Shown in pieces: positions 54,455 to 63,883 of a stretch of DNA of 64,000 nt. The notes beneath the pieces are model-generated. The model did no database searches. It was not told where the DNA came from and saw only the letters and a program-made list of their open reading frames with translations. The translations under genes were made by a program, and so were the position numbers. The DNA lies in the NCBI GenBank assembly GCA_041394905.1, contig JAWKHJ010000002.1, forward strand, positions 620,001 through 684,000. Direction: 5' to 3'. The stretch comes from RI-231 sp041394905 (GTDB lineage Bacteria > Acidobacteriota > Terriglobia > Bryobacterales > UBA6623). The stretch's first letter is position 1. The number at the start of each line of letters is the position of its first letter.

Positions 54455-57400
54455 ATGGCGAGATTCTTCATCGACCGGCCCGTCTTCGCGATCGTGATCG
54501 CCATCGTCACGGTGATCCTCGGCGTTGTCGCGATTCCCAGCCTCCCGGTGGCGACCTATCCGCAGGTCGTTCCCCCCGTTGTCCAGATCACCGCCGCCTA
54601 TCGCGGCGGCAACTCGCAGGATCTCGAGAAGACCGTCGCACAACCTATCGAGCAGCAGCTCGTGGGTCTCGACGGCCTACTCTACTTCACCTCGCGTAGC
54701 TCCAACGACGGCCTATTGGCCATCGACGTTACCTTCGAGCTCGGAACCGACATCGACATCGCCACGGTCCAGACGCAGAACAAGGTCAACGTGGCCATGC
54801 CGCTGCTACCTCCCGAGGTGCAACGCGAAGGTGTCGTCGTCAAGAAAGTCTCCTCGCAGTTCTTGATGGCGGTGCCGCTGTTCGCCACCGACGAGCGCTA
54901 CGACGCGGTGTTCTTGAATAACTACGCCACCATTAACCTCGTCGACCAGATCGGCAGCATCCCCGGCGTGGGTGAAGCGCGTTTGGCCGCCAAGCAAGAT
55001 TACGGCATGCGCGTCTGGGTGAACCCCGACAAGCTGGCCAAGCTCGGGCTGACGCCTACGGACATCACGCAGGCCATTCAGGCGCAGAACCGTCAGAACG
55101 CCGCCGGCTCCATCGGCCAGCCGCCCGTTCCGGGGAACTCGGACTTCCAGTACCCGGTGAACGCCACCGGCCGCTTGCTCGACGCCGAGCAGTTCGGCAA
55201 CGTCATCGTGCGCTCGACATCGGACGGCTCGCTGTTGCGCGTCAAAGATGTGGGGCGCGTCGAGCTCGGGCCTCAAAGCTACACCAGCTTCAGCGATTTC
55301 AACGGCAAGCCTGCCGCGGTCATCGCCGTGTTCCTGACACCCGGCGCTAATGCGGTCGAAACCGCTGCGCTCGTGCGCGACTTCTTCGCCGAAGCGAAGA
55401 AGAATTTCCGGCCACGATGGACTACAAGGTCTCCTACGACTCGACCATGTTTGTCCGCTCGGCGATTCGGGAAGTGCTCGGCACCTTGTTCGAGGCTGTT
55501 GCTGGTCATCTTCGTCGTCTTCCTGTTCCTGCAGGACTGGCGCGCGACGCTCATTCCGCTCGTCACAGTGCCAGTTTCGATCCTCGGCGCATTCGCCGTG
55601 TTTCCGTTCCTCGGTTTCTCGATCAACATGACCAGCATGTTCGGCCTAGTGCTCGCGATCGGCATTGTGGTCGACGATGCGATCGTCGTCGTCGAGGCGG
55701 TGCAGCACAACATCGACCAAGGCATGAGCCGAAGCGCGACGCCACGATCAAGCCATGGACGACGTCTCGGGCCCAGTCATCGCGATCGCCTTCATTCTCG
55801 CGGCGGTTTTCGTACCGGTTGCGTTCCTGGGCGGAATCTCGGGCGAAATTTATCGCCAGTTCGCGCTCACGATCGCGGTTTCCGTATTGATCTCGGCCTT
55901 CAGCGCGTTGTCGCTCAGCCCGGCGCTGAGTGCGATGCTGCTGCGTCCCTCGCGCGGCCAGCAGCGCCGCGGTCTGTTGGCGCGCTTCTTTGCGCGCTTC
56001 AACCAAGCCTTCGACTGGACGACCCACCGCTATCTCTCCGGCGTCAAGTTGCTCATCCGCCGCTCCGTGCTTGCCTTGGCAGGGCTGGCTGGCATCTTCG
56101 TGATGGCCGGCTGGCTATTTCATGTTCTGCCCGCGGGCTTCCTGCCTGCCGAGGATCAAGGCGTATTTTTCGTTGCGGTGCGGTTGCCGGATGGAGCTTC
56201 GCTCGAGCGCAATCGCGCCGTGACGGCCGAGATCCAGGAAATCGTGCGTACCACGCCCGGCGTTGTCGACTTGACCACGTTCGGCGGGTTCGACTTCCTG
56301 ACGCAGACAAGCAACTCAAACGTTTCGACTGTGATCGCCACGCTGGCGCCGTGGGATGAGCGCAAAGCCCCAACTTGCAGTTCGAGCCGATCCTGAGCTC
56401 CGTGCAGGGGCGGGTCAACCAAGTCGAAGGCGCTTTCTCGTTGGCGTTCGGACTCCCTCCGATTCTCGGATTGGGCACCAGCGGCGGTTTCGAGTTCATG
56501 GTGGAAGACCGCTCTGGCGGTAGTGTCGAAGAGCTGGCCTCTACAACCAATGCGCTCGTTGGCGCGGCCATGCAGCGCCCCGAGCTGGCCTACGCCGCGA
56601 CCCCGTTTCGCACAACCGTCCCGCAATACAAGGTCGACGTCAACCTCGACAAAGTCGAAACGCTCGGAGTCAACGTCACCAACGTCTATGACGCGTTGCA
56701 GGCTTTCCTGGGCGGCTTGTACGTGAACGACTTCAACCGTTTCGGGCGCACTTGGCGAGTGCTGCTCCAGGCCGAGCCGGAATTTCGCGACAGCCCGGAG
56801 GACATCAACCGCTTCTTCGTGCGCTCGACGAATGGAGACATGATCCCGCTGAGTACGCTCGTCCAAGTGCGACCGGTTTCGGGGCCTGAGGTCATCTACC
56901 GCTACAACCGCTTCCGTGCGGCCAAGATCATGGGAACCGCTGCGCCGGGCGTCAGCTCCGGCCAGGCGGCCGACGCCATGGAAGCCGTGGCGTCGAGCGG
57001 CATGCCCCCAGGCTATGCCTACGAGTGGACCGGAACCGTGTTCCAGGAAAAGCTGGCCAGTGGGTCGGAAGGCTTTTTGTTTGGTTTCGCCGCCTTGCTG
57101 GTCTTCTTGTTCCTGGCAGCGCTGTACGAGAGCTGGTCGATCCCGTTCGCCGTCGTGCTGGCGGTCCCTCTCGGGCTGTTCGGCGCATTGACGGCGCTTT
57201 TCCTGCGCTCGTATGCGTATGACATCTACGCCCAGATCGGCATCGTGACGCTGATCGGTTTGGCGGCGAAGAACGCGATTCTAATCGTGGAATTCGCCAA
57301 GCTGAGGCGCGAGGAAGGGAAGTCCATCATCGAGTCGGCTCTCGAAGCGGCTCAACTTCGTCTGCGGCCGATCTTGATGACCTCGTTCGCCTTCATCCTG

Positions 57401-57604
57401 GGTGTGTTGCCGCTGGCCATCGCTACTGGCGCCGGAGCCGCTTCGCGCCGCGCGCTCGGCACGACCGTTTTCGGCGGCATGCTTGCCGCCACCTTGCTCG
57501 CAATCTTCATCGTGCCCGTGCTCTACAGCGTCATCCAGGGCATTGCCGAACGCCGCAGCCCCGCCATCGGGAGCGTACCTGCTTCGGAAGGAGTCAGCCA
57601 ATGA
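54455..57604 (+). CDS. RND multidrug transporter (HAE1/AcrB type), frameshifted
   Basis: Proton-driven inner-membrane pump of about 1050 residues. The ATG (MARFFIDRPVFAI) is the standard start. Recognisable parts are the first helix, porter subdomains (VAQPIEQQLVGLDG, VGEARLAAKQDYGMRVW), transmembrane helix 4 with the proton-relay pair in VVDDAIVVVEAV, a central funnel segment, and the second half ending in a cytosolic tail. Frames change near 55412, 55490, 55735 and 56370; each is repaired by one or two missing bases, restoring MDYKVSYDSTMFV, EAVLLVIFVV and ATIKAMDDVSGP. The assembly-error reading is favoured because flanking adaptor and outer-membrane genes are intact. Substrates are unknown. 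Confidence 0.88.
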
Positions 57605-59007
57605 AACTCCAATCTTTAGTCGCAATTCTGGTTGTCTTTCCGTTGGCGTCTTGCCTGATGGGACCGGACTACAAGCGCCCTGTCGTCGACGTTCCGACGC
57701 AGTATCGCGGTCCGGCGCCCGCGGCAGATGCGACGGCCGGCGAATCTCTGGCCGACAGCGAGTGGTTCGAGCTGTTTGAGGACGACGTACTGAAGAACCT
57801 CGTCGACACGGCGCTCGAGAAGAACTTCGACATGCGCATCGCTGCGGAGCGCGTTTTCCAGGCGCGGGCGCAACTTGGCATTGCCGGGTCGAACTTGTAT
57901 CCCACGCTGACCGCAAACGGCCAGTTCGTGGCCAACCGCGGCTCTTCGGCGGGATCGATCATCTTCATCCCGCGCGGAACGCCTCTCGACGTCAGCTATA
58001 CGCAGACGGGCTTCGGGTTGAGCTGGGAGCTCGACGTATGGGGCCGCTTGCGGCGTCTCAAGGAGTCGGCCCGCGCTGAGTACTTGGCAACGGAAGAGGC
58101 GCGCCATGGCGTGATGACGACTCTCGTCAGCGACGTCACAGGCGGCTACATCTTGTTGCGCGAGCTCGACCTCGAGCTCGAGATTGCGCAAAAGACGCGT
58201 GAGATCGCAGAAAACGGTCTGAAGCTTACACGGCTGCGGCACGACCAGGGCGTCGTCTCGAGCTTGGACGTGCGCCAAGCTGAGCAGTTTCTGCACACGG
58301 CTGCCGCGGAGACCGCCAGCATCGAGCGCGCTATCGCCCAAACCGAGAACGCGATGAGCCTACTGCTTGGCGCGAATCCCGGCTCGATTCCTCGCGGAAA
58401 GTCCCTGGGAGAGATCGAAGCTCCCGAAACGCCGCCGGGCATGCCCTCTTCGTTGCTCGAGCGTCGTCCCGACATACGCCAAGCCGAAGCGACGCTGATT
58501 GCCGCCAATGCACGGATTGGGGCAGCCCGCGCGCAATATTTTCCGCAGATCAGCCTTACCGGTATGCTCGACGGACAAAGCCGCGCGCTTACGGATCTGT
58601 TCTCTGGGCCGGCTCGCTTGTGGAACTTTACCTCCGGAGCGACTGCGCCGATCTTCACTGCCGGCCGAACGCGCAACAACGTGCGCTTCACCGAAGCGCA
58701 GCAGCGCGAAGCGTTGGCGCGCTACGAGCAATCGATTCAGAACGCATTTCGAGAAGTTTCCGACGCGCTCATCGAGTACCGCAAGACGGGTGAGCAGCGC
58801 GAAGAGCAGGCGCTGCTGGTCGATGCGCTTCGCGAAACCCGCAGACTCTCCGGCGTACGCTACGAGGGCGGTCTGGACAGTTACCTGCAAGTGCTCGACG
58901 CAGATCGCAATCTCTTCCAGGGCGAGTTGACGCTGGCGCGGTTGCGTCAGCGGGAGCTTGCGGCCGTAGTCGAGCTCTACCGCGCGCTGGGCGGCGGCTG
59001 GAGCTGA
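57601..59007 (+). CDS. RND outer-membrane channel lipoprotein (NodT/OprM type)
   Basis: TolC-like trimeric duct protein of 468 residues. The ATG overlaps the transporter stop as ATGA. The signal peptide ends in a lipobox (LASC, Cys near residue 19), followed by the family start MGPDYKRPVVDVP. Two tandem outer-membrane efflux protein repeats follow (about residues 60-250 and 270-460), with long coiled helices such as RRLKESARAEYLATEEAR and the ALNLLLG-like NAMSLLLGANPG turn. It completes an adaptor-pump-duct operon, exporting substrates from periplasm to outside. Confidence 0.93.
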   Translation: MKLQSLVAILVVFPLASCLMGPDYKRPVVDVPTQYRGPAPAADATAGESLADSEWFELFEDDVLKNLVDTALEKNFDMRIAAERVFQARAQLGIAGSNLYPTLTANGQFVANRGSSAGSIIFIPRGTPLDVSYTQTGFGLSWELDVWGRLRRLKESARAEYLATEEARHGVMTTLVSDVTGGYILLRELDLELEIAQKTREIAENGLKLTRLRHDQGVVSSLDVRQAEQFLHTAAAETASIERAIAQTENAMSLLLGANPGSIPRGKSLGEIEAPETPPGMPSSLLERRPDIRQAEATLIAANARIGAARAQYFPQISLTGMLDGQSRALTDLFSGPARLWNFTSGATAPIFTAGRTRNNVRFTEAQQREALARYEQSIQNAFREVSDALIEYRKTGEQREEQALLVDALRETRRLSGVRYEGGLDSYLQVLDADRNLFQGELTLARLRQRELAAVVELYRALGGGWS

Positions 59008-59241
59008 GTCCGCCGGCGTCCTCGGAAAGACCGCAGTCTTGGGAAGCTGCACTGTTCGGTATCCTGAGACTGCGGCCTGCGGGCTTGGGCGCAAGTGTCC
59101 AAAGAAGGCGATCAGCAACACGAGGAACTGACCTAGACCGCTGAAGTTGAGGACGCAGCGGAGGTCGAGCTCGAAGATCTGCGTTCGGTCGAAGAGCCGG
59201 ACGGCGCGGATCCGGAGCCTCCCCGGAAGCGCAAGCCGCCG

Positions 59242-60876
59242 ATGATCGTCGCTGCGACGGTGCTTGCGCTGGGCAGCGGGATCGTGAACTTGACCTCCGT
59301 GATGGGCGGGCCAGGGCTGGCTAGCCGCGCCGCGAAGGTCGCCAAGGTCTTTCCGCTCGAGTTCGTCCACGTCTCGCGCTTCGCCGCGGTGCTGGCCGGG
59401 CTCGGGCTTGTCGTTCTTTCGATCAATATTTGGCGCCGCAAGAAGCGCGCTTACCTGTTAGCCCTGGCGCTGGCGATCACCTCGGTCGGCGTGCATCTCA
59501 CCAAAGGCCTCGACTACGAGGAGGCGATCGTCTCGGCGGCGCTGGCCGTAGTGCTGTGGAGCTCACGCAAGCTCTTTACAGTGCGCAGCTCGACGCCCGA
59601 TTTGGGGCGCGGCTTTCGGCGTCTGGCGGCGGCGCTCGGGTCCGCGATCGGCTACGGCATCGCGGGCTTCTGGCTGTTGGAGAAGCGCGAATTTGGCCTC
59701 GACTTCACGCTCGCCGACGCCGTGGCAAAGACTCTCCGCTTCTTCACGTTTCGAGGCGATCCCTCGCTGGTTCCCCGAACGCTCTACGCCGAGTGGTTCC
59801 TCGACTCGCTCTACGTCATGTCCGCGGTTGCGATCGCCTATTCGGTCTTCGCGGTCTTCCGTCCGGTCGTCTACCGCTACCGCACTCTTCCGCACGAGCG
59901 TGAGCTTGCGCGCGAGATCGTCAACAGCCATGGGAACTCTTCGCTCGATTACTTCAAGTTCTGGCGCGACAAGGGGCTGTTCTTCTCGCCCTCGCGCAAG
60001 AGTTTCTTGGCCTATCGCGTTGGCTCGGGCTGTGCGGTCGTGCTGGGCGATCCGGTGGGCGAGCCGGGCGAGATCGAGCCCCTGGTGCGGGACTTCCAGG
60101 CCATGTGCCAAGAAAACGACTGGGATGTCGTGTTCTATCAAGTTCCGGGCGAATCGCTGCCGCTATACGAGAGCCTGGGCTTTCGCAAACTGAAAGTCGG
60201 CGAAGACGCGATCGTCGATCTTACGACGTTTTCGCTGCAGGGCAAAACGCACAGCAAATTACGCAGCAAGGTCAACCAGTTCACCCGCGAAGGCATCCGC
60301 TTTGAGCGGCACGAGCCTCCGCTCTCAGCACTTTTGTTGGCGCAGGCCAAGGAAGTGTCCGATAGTTGGCTGAGCCTTCCCGGCCGCCGCGAGCGGACAT
60401 TCTCCCTCGGTCTATTCGATCCGGAGTACGTCCGCGGGACGCCTCTGTATGCGGCGGTCGATAAAAACGACCGCATGGTCGGATTCGTCAACATCGTACC
60501 GTCCTACGTGCCAGGCGAAGCGACGATCGACCTGATGCGTCATCGTGAAGATTCACCTCCAGGCACGATGGACTTTCTCTTTGCCCAGACCATGCTCGCG
60601 CTCAAGGAGCAGGGCTTCGCGCGATTCACGTTGGGAATGGCTCCCATGAGCGGGTTTCAGCCCCAGGAGACGCCCGGGCCGGAAGAGAAGGCGATTCACT
60701 ACCTGATGCAGCGGCTTGGATTCATCTTCAGCTACCGCGGCTTGCGTGACTACAAAGGCAAGTTCGCCACCAGTTGGGAGCCGCGCTATCTGGTCTATCG
60801 CGACTTGGCGCGCTTGCCGCTGATCGGTCGCTCGTTGGTTCAGGTGATGGAGCTCAACGAAAAGGAGTCGCATTGA
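59242..60876 (+). CDS. MprF-type aminoacyl-phosphatidylglycerol synthase (DUF2156)
   Basis: Membrane enzyme of 544 residues from ATG 59242, transferring an amino acid, usually lysine or alanine, from charged tRNA to phosphatidylglycerol. Five to seven helices occupy residues 1-215. The cytosolic DUF2156 synthase domain follows (about 220-540), with DYFKFWRDKGLFFSPSRKSF, VVLGDPVGEPG and TLGMAPMSGF. Upstream codons from GTG 59095 stay in frame and encode an acidic stretch followed by RKRKPP, a normal positive-inside flank, but an in-frame TAG lies at 59134. So the true protein may be longer. No good ribosome-binding site was found for either start. First gene of a four-gene operon. Confidence 0.85.
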   Translation: MIVAATVLALGSGIVNLTSVMGGPGLASRAAKVAKVFPLEFVHVSRFAAVLAGLGLVVLSINIWRRKKRAYLLALALAITSVGVHLTKGLDYEEAIVSAALAVVLWSSRKLFTVRSSTPDLGRGFRRLAAALGSAIGYGIAGFWLLEKREFGLDFTLADAVAKTLRFFTFRGDPSLVPRTLYAEWFLDSLYVMSAVAIAYSVFAVFRPVVYRYRTLPHERELAREIVNSHGNSSLDYFKFWRDKGLFFSPSRKSFLAYRVGSGCAVVLGDPVGEPGEIEPLVRDFQAMCQENDWDVVFYQVPGESLPLYESLGFRKLKVGEDAIVDLTTFSLQGKTHSKLRSKVNQFTREGIRFERHEPPLSALLLAQAKEVSDSWLSLPGRRERTFSLGLFDPEYVRGTPLYAAVDKNDRMVGFVNIVPSYVPGEATIDLMRHREDSPPGTMDFLFAQTMLALKEQGFARFTLGMAPMSGFQPQETPGPEEKAIHYLMQRLGFIFSYRGLRDYKGKFATSWEPRYLVYRDLARLPLIGRSLVQVMELNEKESH

Positions 60877-61646
60877 GTCGCCGCTTCGTTTTTCTGGTCG
60901 CGCTGGGCGTGGCCGCCTGCCTCGCGGCGAGCGCGGCCGACTTGCGAGCAGGGAAGAATGCAGTCGAGCTGCGCGGCAAAAAGCTCGCCGTGTATGCTTT
61001 GCCTGCGGTCGGGCGCGCCGAAGCGCCGGCCGTACTGTTCCTGCCCGGCGACCGCGGTTGGGCCGGCAAGGCCGTCGATATGGGGAACCAGATGGCGTCG
61101 TGGGGCTTCGACGTTTTCGCGGTGGATACCAACGACTACCTCTCTGCCTTTACCGGCCGCACCACGTTGACCGAAGCCCAGATCGCCGCGGATCTACTGG
61201 CCCTTTCGAACCGGCTGGCGCCAGGGAGGCCGGTACTACTCACCGGTTGGAGTGAAGGCGCGGGCTTGGTTGCGCTCGCCGCCTCGTCATCCGAGCGCGG
61301 ATCGAAGTACGCGGGAGTCGTGGTCTTCGGCCTTGGGAATCGGAACTTCTTAGCTTGGCGCTGGAAAGACAACTTCACGAGTGCTGTCGGGGCGGAGCCC
61401 GATGAGCCGACATTTGCCGTGAAGCCTCATCTGGCGGCGATTGCTCCGCTGCCCATCGCCATGCTCCATTCCACGCAGGATCAGTTTGTCTCCGCTGCCG
61501 AGGCGCGCGCTCTTTATGAAGCAGCGCGCGAGCCGCGCAAGCTCATTGAGGTCGAAGCCCAGAACCACCGCTTCGACGGGAACGACGAGGGCTTCTATCG
61601 CGAGCTCCGAGGAGCGATCGAATGGGCGATCCAGCAGCGCCGCTGA
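60873..61646 (+). CDS. VirJ/AcvB-like hydrolase, copy 1
   Basis: Exported alpha/beta hydrolase of 257 residues. The TTG start overlaps the stop of the synthase gene and has AAGGAG 7 bases upstream. A signal peptide ends near residue 20 (AASA). Likely catalytic triad: Ser in LTGWSEGAGL, Asp in LHSTQDQF and His in AQNHRFDG. The family core GDRGWAGKAVDMGNQMASWGFDVFAVDT matches VirJ/AcvB. Agrobacterium AcvB hydrolyses lysyl-phosphatidylglycerol and is encoded with the LPG synthase gene lpiA, so the same chemistry is inferred here from the adjacent synthase. Periplasmic location expected. Confidence 0.82.
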   Translation: MSRRFVFLVALGVAACLAASAADLRAGKNAVELRGKKLAVYALPAVGRAEAPAVLFLPGDRGWAGKAVDMGNQMASWGFDVFAVDTNDYLSAFTGRTTLTEAQIAADLLALSNRLAPGRPVLLTGWSEGAGLVALAASSSERGSKYAGVVVFGLGNRNFLAWRWKDNFTSAVGAEPDEPTFAVKPHLAAIAPLPIAMLHSTQDQFVSAAEARALYEAAREPRKLIEVEAQNHRFDGNDEGFYRELRGAIEWAIQQRR

Positions 61647-62635
61647 CCAAGGCCGACAGCGGCCGCGCCTGGATCGGCTATCTGCTCGCCGCGGCTTCGC
61701 TGGTCTGGGTTTTTCACGACGTTTCCGCGGCGGCATTGTGGCGCGAGATTCGGCAGATGCGCTTGGGATGGCTCGTGCTCGGGATGGGGCTCGACGTACT
61801 CTCTTACCTGACGCAGGGCTGGCGCTGGCACCGCCTGTTGGCGCCGATTGGCGCCGTGGGGCCGCTCGAGACGACCAAGGCGACGTACGCGGGGCTCTAC
61901 CTCAACGAGCTGTTGCCGTTACGCATGGGTGAGTTGCTCCGGATCCACCTGATTGCGCGCAAGCTCGGCGGGGCCTATTCGGCTGTGGTTTCGTCCGTTG
62001 TGGTCGAGCGTTTTATCGACGCGATCTGGCTAGCCATGGCGTTCGGTGTGGTGGTCCTCTTGGCGCCGCTGCCGAAGTATCTGGTCGACACCGAAGAGAT
62101 ATTGGCCGCGATCGTCTTCGGAGGACTCGGCGGCTTTCTCGTGCTCGCGCTGTTGTCAAAGCGCCGGGCCGAGAGCGGCGAGCCGCCTTCGAGCCATTGG
62201 CTCGTGCGTAAGCTTCGTCCCTTAGGCGAGAGCATGCTGCGGATCGGATGGTCGCGCGGCGCTGTGGAGGCGTTTCTAGCCTCGGTCGGATTCCTAGGTT
62301 TCCAAGCGTTGGCCTACTACTGCGTGGTGCGCTCTTATGGCATCGGCCTGACATTCTGGCAGGTCATCGGCGCTTTCCTCATCCAGCACGTTGGCAACGC
62401 CGTGCCAGGGGGGCCGGGCAACCTGGGCACGTTTCAACTTGTAACCGTCCTCGGCCTGACGGCTTTTGGCGTCGCCAAGCCAACGGCCGCCGGATTCTCT
62501 ATCGTCGTATTCTTGGCGCTCACCATCCCGCTGTGGGTCATTGGTTCGATTTGCTTCGGGCGCTCCGGGCTCAGCGTGAGCTCGATCCGTTCCGAGCTTG
62601 CATCGTGGCGAGCCCGCGGCGCGGAAGACGTTTGA
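61622..62635 (+). CDS. MprF-type flippase-like membrane protein (YbhN/LPG_synthase_TM family)
   Basis: Integral membrane protein of 337 residues with eight helices. The ATG overlaps the end of the upstream hydrolase gene by 25 bases. Signature segments are LYLNELLPLRMGELLRIHLIA near residue 105, VVSSVVVERFIDAIWLA near 125, and the late NAVPGGPGNLGTF near 260. In MprF this domain flips the aminoacylated lipid to the outer leaflet; here it is a separate protein within the operon that encodes the synthase. Function as flippase is inferred from family and operon. Confidence 0.85.
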   Translation: MGDPAAPLTKADSGRAWIGYLLAAASLVWVFHDVSAAALWREIRQMRLGWLVLGMGLDVLSYLTQGWRWHRLLAPIGAVGPLETTKATYAGLYLNELLPLRMGELLRIHLIARKLGGAYSAVVSSVVVERFIDAIWLAMAFGVVVLLAPLPKYLVDTEEILAAIVFGGLGGFLVLALLSKRRAESGEPPSSHWLVRKLRPLGESMLRIGWSRGAVEAFLASVGFLGFQALAYYCVVRSYGIGLTFWQVIGAFLIQHVGNAVPGGPGNLGTFQLVTVLGLTAFGVAKPTAAGFSIVVFLALTIPLWVIGSICFGRSGLSVSSIRSELASWRARGAEDV

Positions 62636-62647
62636 GGAGTCGTTGCG

Positions 62648-63445
62648 ATGGGTTTGCGGAACGCCACGGTCCCGAAGGTTACACGCCGGACGGCGTTGAT
62701 GGCGCTGTGGGCCGGCCTCTGGAATGGCGCTTTCGCCGGGGCCCACGAGGAGTTTCCACTCATGATCCGCGGAGTGCGCCAAAACTTGCGCCGCCGCCAG
62801 GGCAATGCGACTGCGCCAGGACACGGGCGCAGGGTCCTGCTTGCCTCCGGCGACGGCGGCTTCCATCCCTTCGGCGACGCAATGGCGGTCAAGATGGCGA
62901 GCTGGGGCTATGACGTGTTGCAGTTCGATTCGCAGCACTACCTCCGCTCGTTTACGGGCGACTCCACCCTGACTGAGCAGCAGGTGCGCGAGGACTTCGC
63001 CACATTGCTGGCGGAGCTCCGTGGGGACGGTCTGCCCGTCGTGCTGATGGGCTGGTCCGCCGGCGCCGCGCTCGCCGTCTTGGCCGGGGCCTACGAGCCC
63101 GTGCGCGTCCACTTGTCAGGCGTCGTAGCTGTCGCTTTGCCCGTAGAAGGCGTGCTCGGCTGGCGTTGGTTGGACAACTTGCAGTTTTTACCCGGCTTTC
63201 GCGCTGCCGGCCCTTACTTTGACGTCACTCCCAGCCTCCGCGAGTTGTCGCCAACACCGCTGCTGCTGTTGCAGTCTGACAACGACCGCTGGGTTTCCGA
63301 GCAGGACTACCAGCATCTCGTGGCCTCCGCTGGCGACCCAAAACGAACCATCTTTCTCGAGGCCGGCGGACACAGCTTTCCGGATGCACGGCCCGAATTC
63401 TTCGACGCTCTGGGCGACGGTCTTGGCTGGATCGAAGGACAGTAG
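62648..63445 (+). CDS. VirJ/AcvB-like hydrolase, copy 2
   Basis: Second hydrolase of the operon, 265 residues, starting 12 bases after the flippase-like gene with GGAG about 8 bases before the ATG. The N-terminus VTRRTALMALWAG looks like a twin-arginine signal, unlike the Sec signal of copy 1. Core motifs are GDGGFHPFGDAMAVKMASWGYD, Ser in LMGWSAGAALA, Asp in LQSDNDRWV and His in EAGGHSFPD. The two copies share the fold and motifs but are clearly diverged. It may act on a different aminoacyl lipid or under different folding conditions. Confidence 0.82.
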   Translation: MGLRNATVPKVTRRTALMALWAGLWNGAFAGAHEEFPLMIRGVRQNLRRRQGNATAPGHGRRVLLASGDGGFHPFGDAMAVKMASWGYDVLQFDSQHYLRSFTGDSTLTEQQVREDFATLLAELRGDGLPVVLMGWSAGAALAVLAGAYEPVRVHLSGVVAVALPVEGVLGWRWLDNLQFLPGFRAAGPYFDVTPSLRELSPTPLLLLQSDNDRWVSEQDYQHLVASAGDPKRTIFLEAGGHSFPDARPEFFDALGDGLGWIEGQ

Positions 63446-63460
63446 GTCGCTACTGCGCTG

Positions 63461-63883
63461 TTACATCGGAATGATCAGTGGCGGCGAAACGAACTTTTCA
63501 CCCTTGCAGGCAGCTGCAATCGCCGGTAGCAAGTCGAGCGCGGCGCGTGGTTTGAGCACGTAGCCCAGCGCGCCCGTGCCAAGCGCTCGCTCCACCAGCG
63601 TCTGGTCCTCGTGAATCGTCAGGAAAACGACCGCGGTCCGTGGCGTCTGCCCACGGTCGAGCGTACCTGCTGCCTGCGCTTGCGCGATTGCTTCGATTCC
63701 GTTCAGGTTTGGCATCCGAATGTCGGAGATGACGACATCGGGGTGGAGAGCGCGAATCAAAGCCATCAACTCCACCCCGTCACTAGCACTGGCCAGCAAC
63801 TCGAAGTTCGGCTTCAATAGGCGGGCGACGATCGAGCGAAACACCGGTTGATCATCCGCCAAAACTGCCGTGAGATTGGGCAT
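63461..63883 (-). CDS. Stand-alone response regulator receiver protein
   Basis: CheY-like protein of 140 residues. The acidic pocket is in VLADDQPVF, the phosphorylation Asp is in DVVISDIRMPNLNG near residue 54, the Thr in FLTIHEDQ and the Lys in GYVLKPRAA. The sequence resembles NarL-type receivers, but the frame stops shortly after the receiver with no DNA-binding domain. The end (SPPLIIPM) could be a natural end or the result of a frameshift. No histidine kinase is in the window. It converges on the lipid operon. Confidence 0.85.
   Translation of the reverse strand: MPNLTAVLADDQPVFRSIVARLLKPNFELLASASDGVELMALIRALHPDVVISDIRMPNLNGIEAIAQAQAAGTLDRGQTPRTAVVFLTIHEDQTLVERALGTGALGYVLKPRAALDLLPAIAAACKGEKFVSPPLIIPM

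Noticed and set aside
54455..57604. Programmed frameshifting or split RND subunits
   Set aside because: Four breaks at non-conserved positions, no slippery sequence, and repair by missing bases fit assembly errors better.
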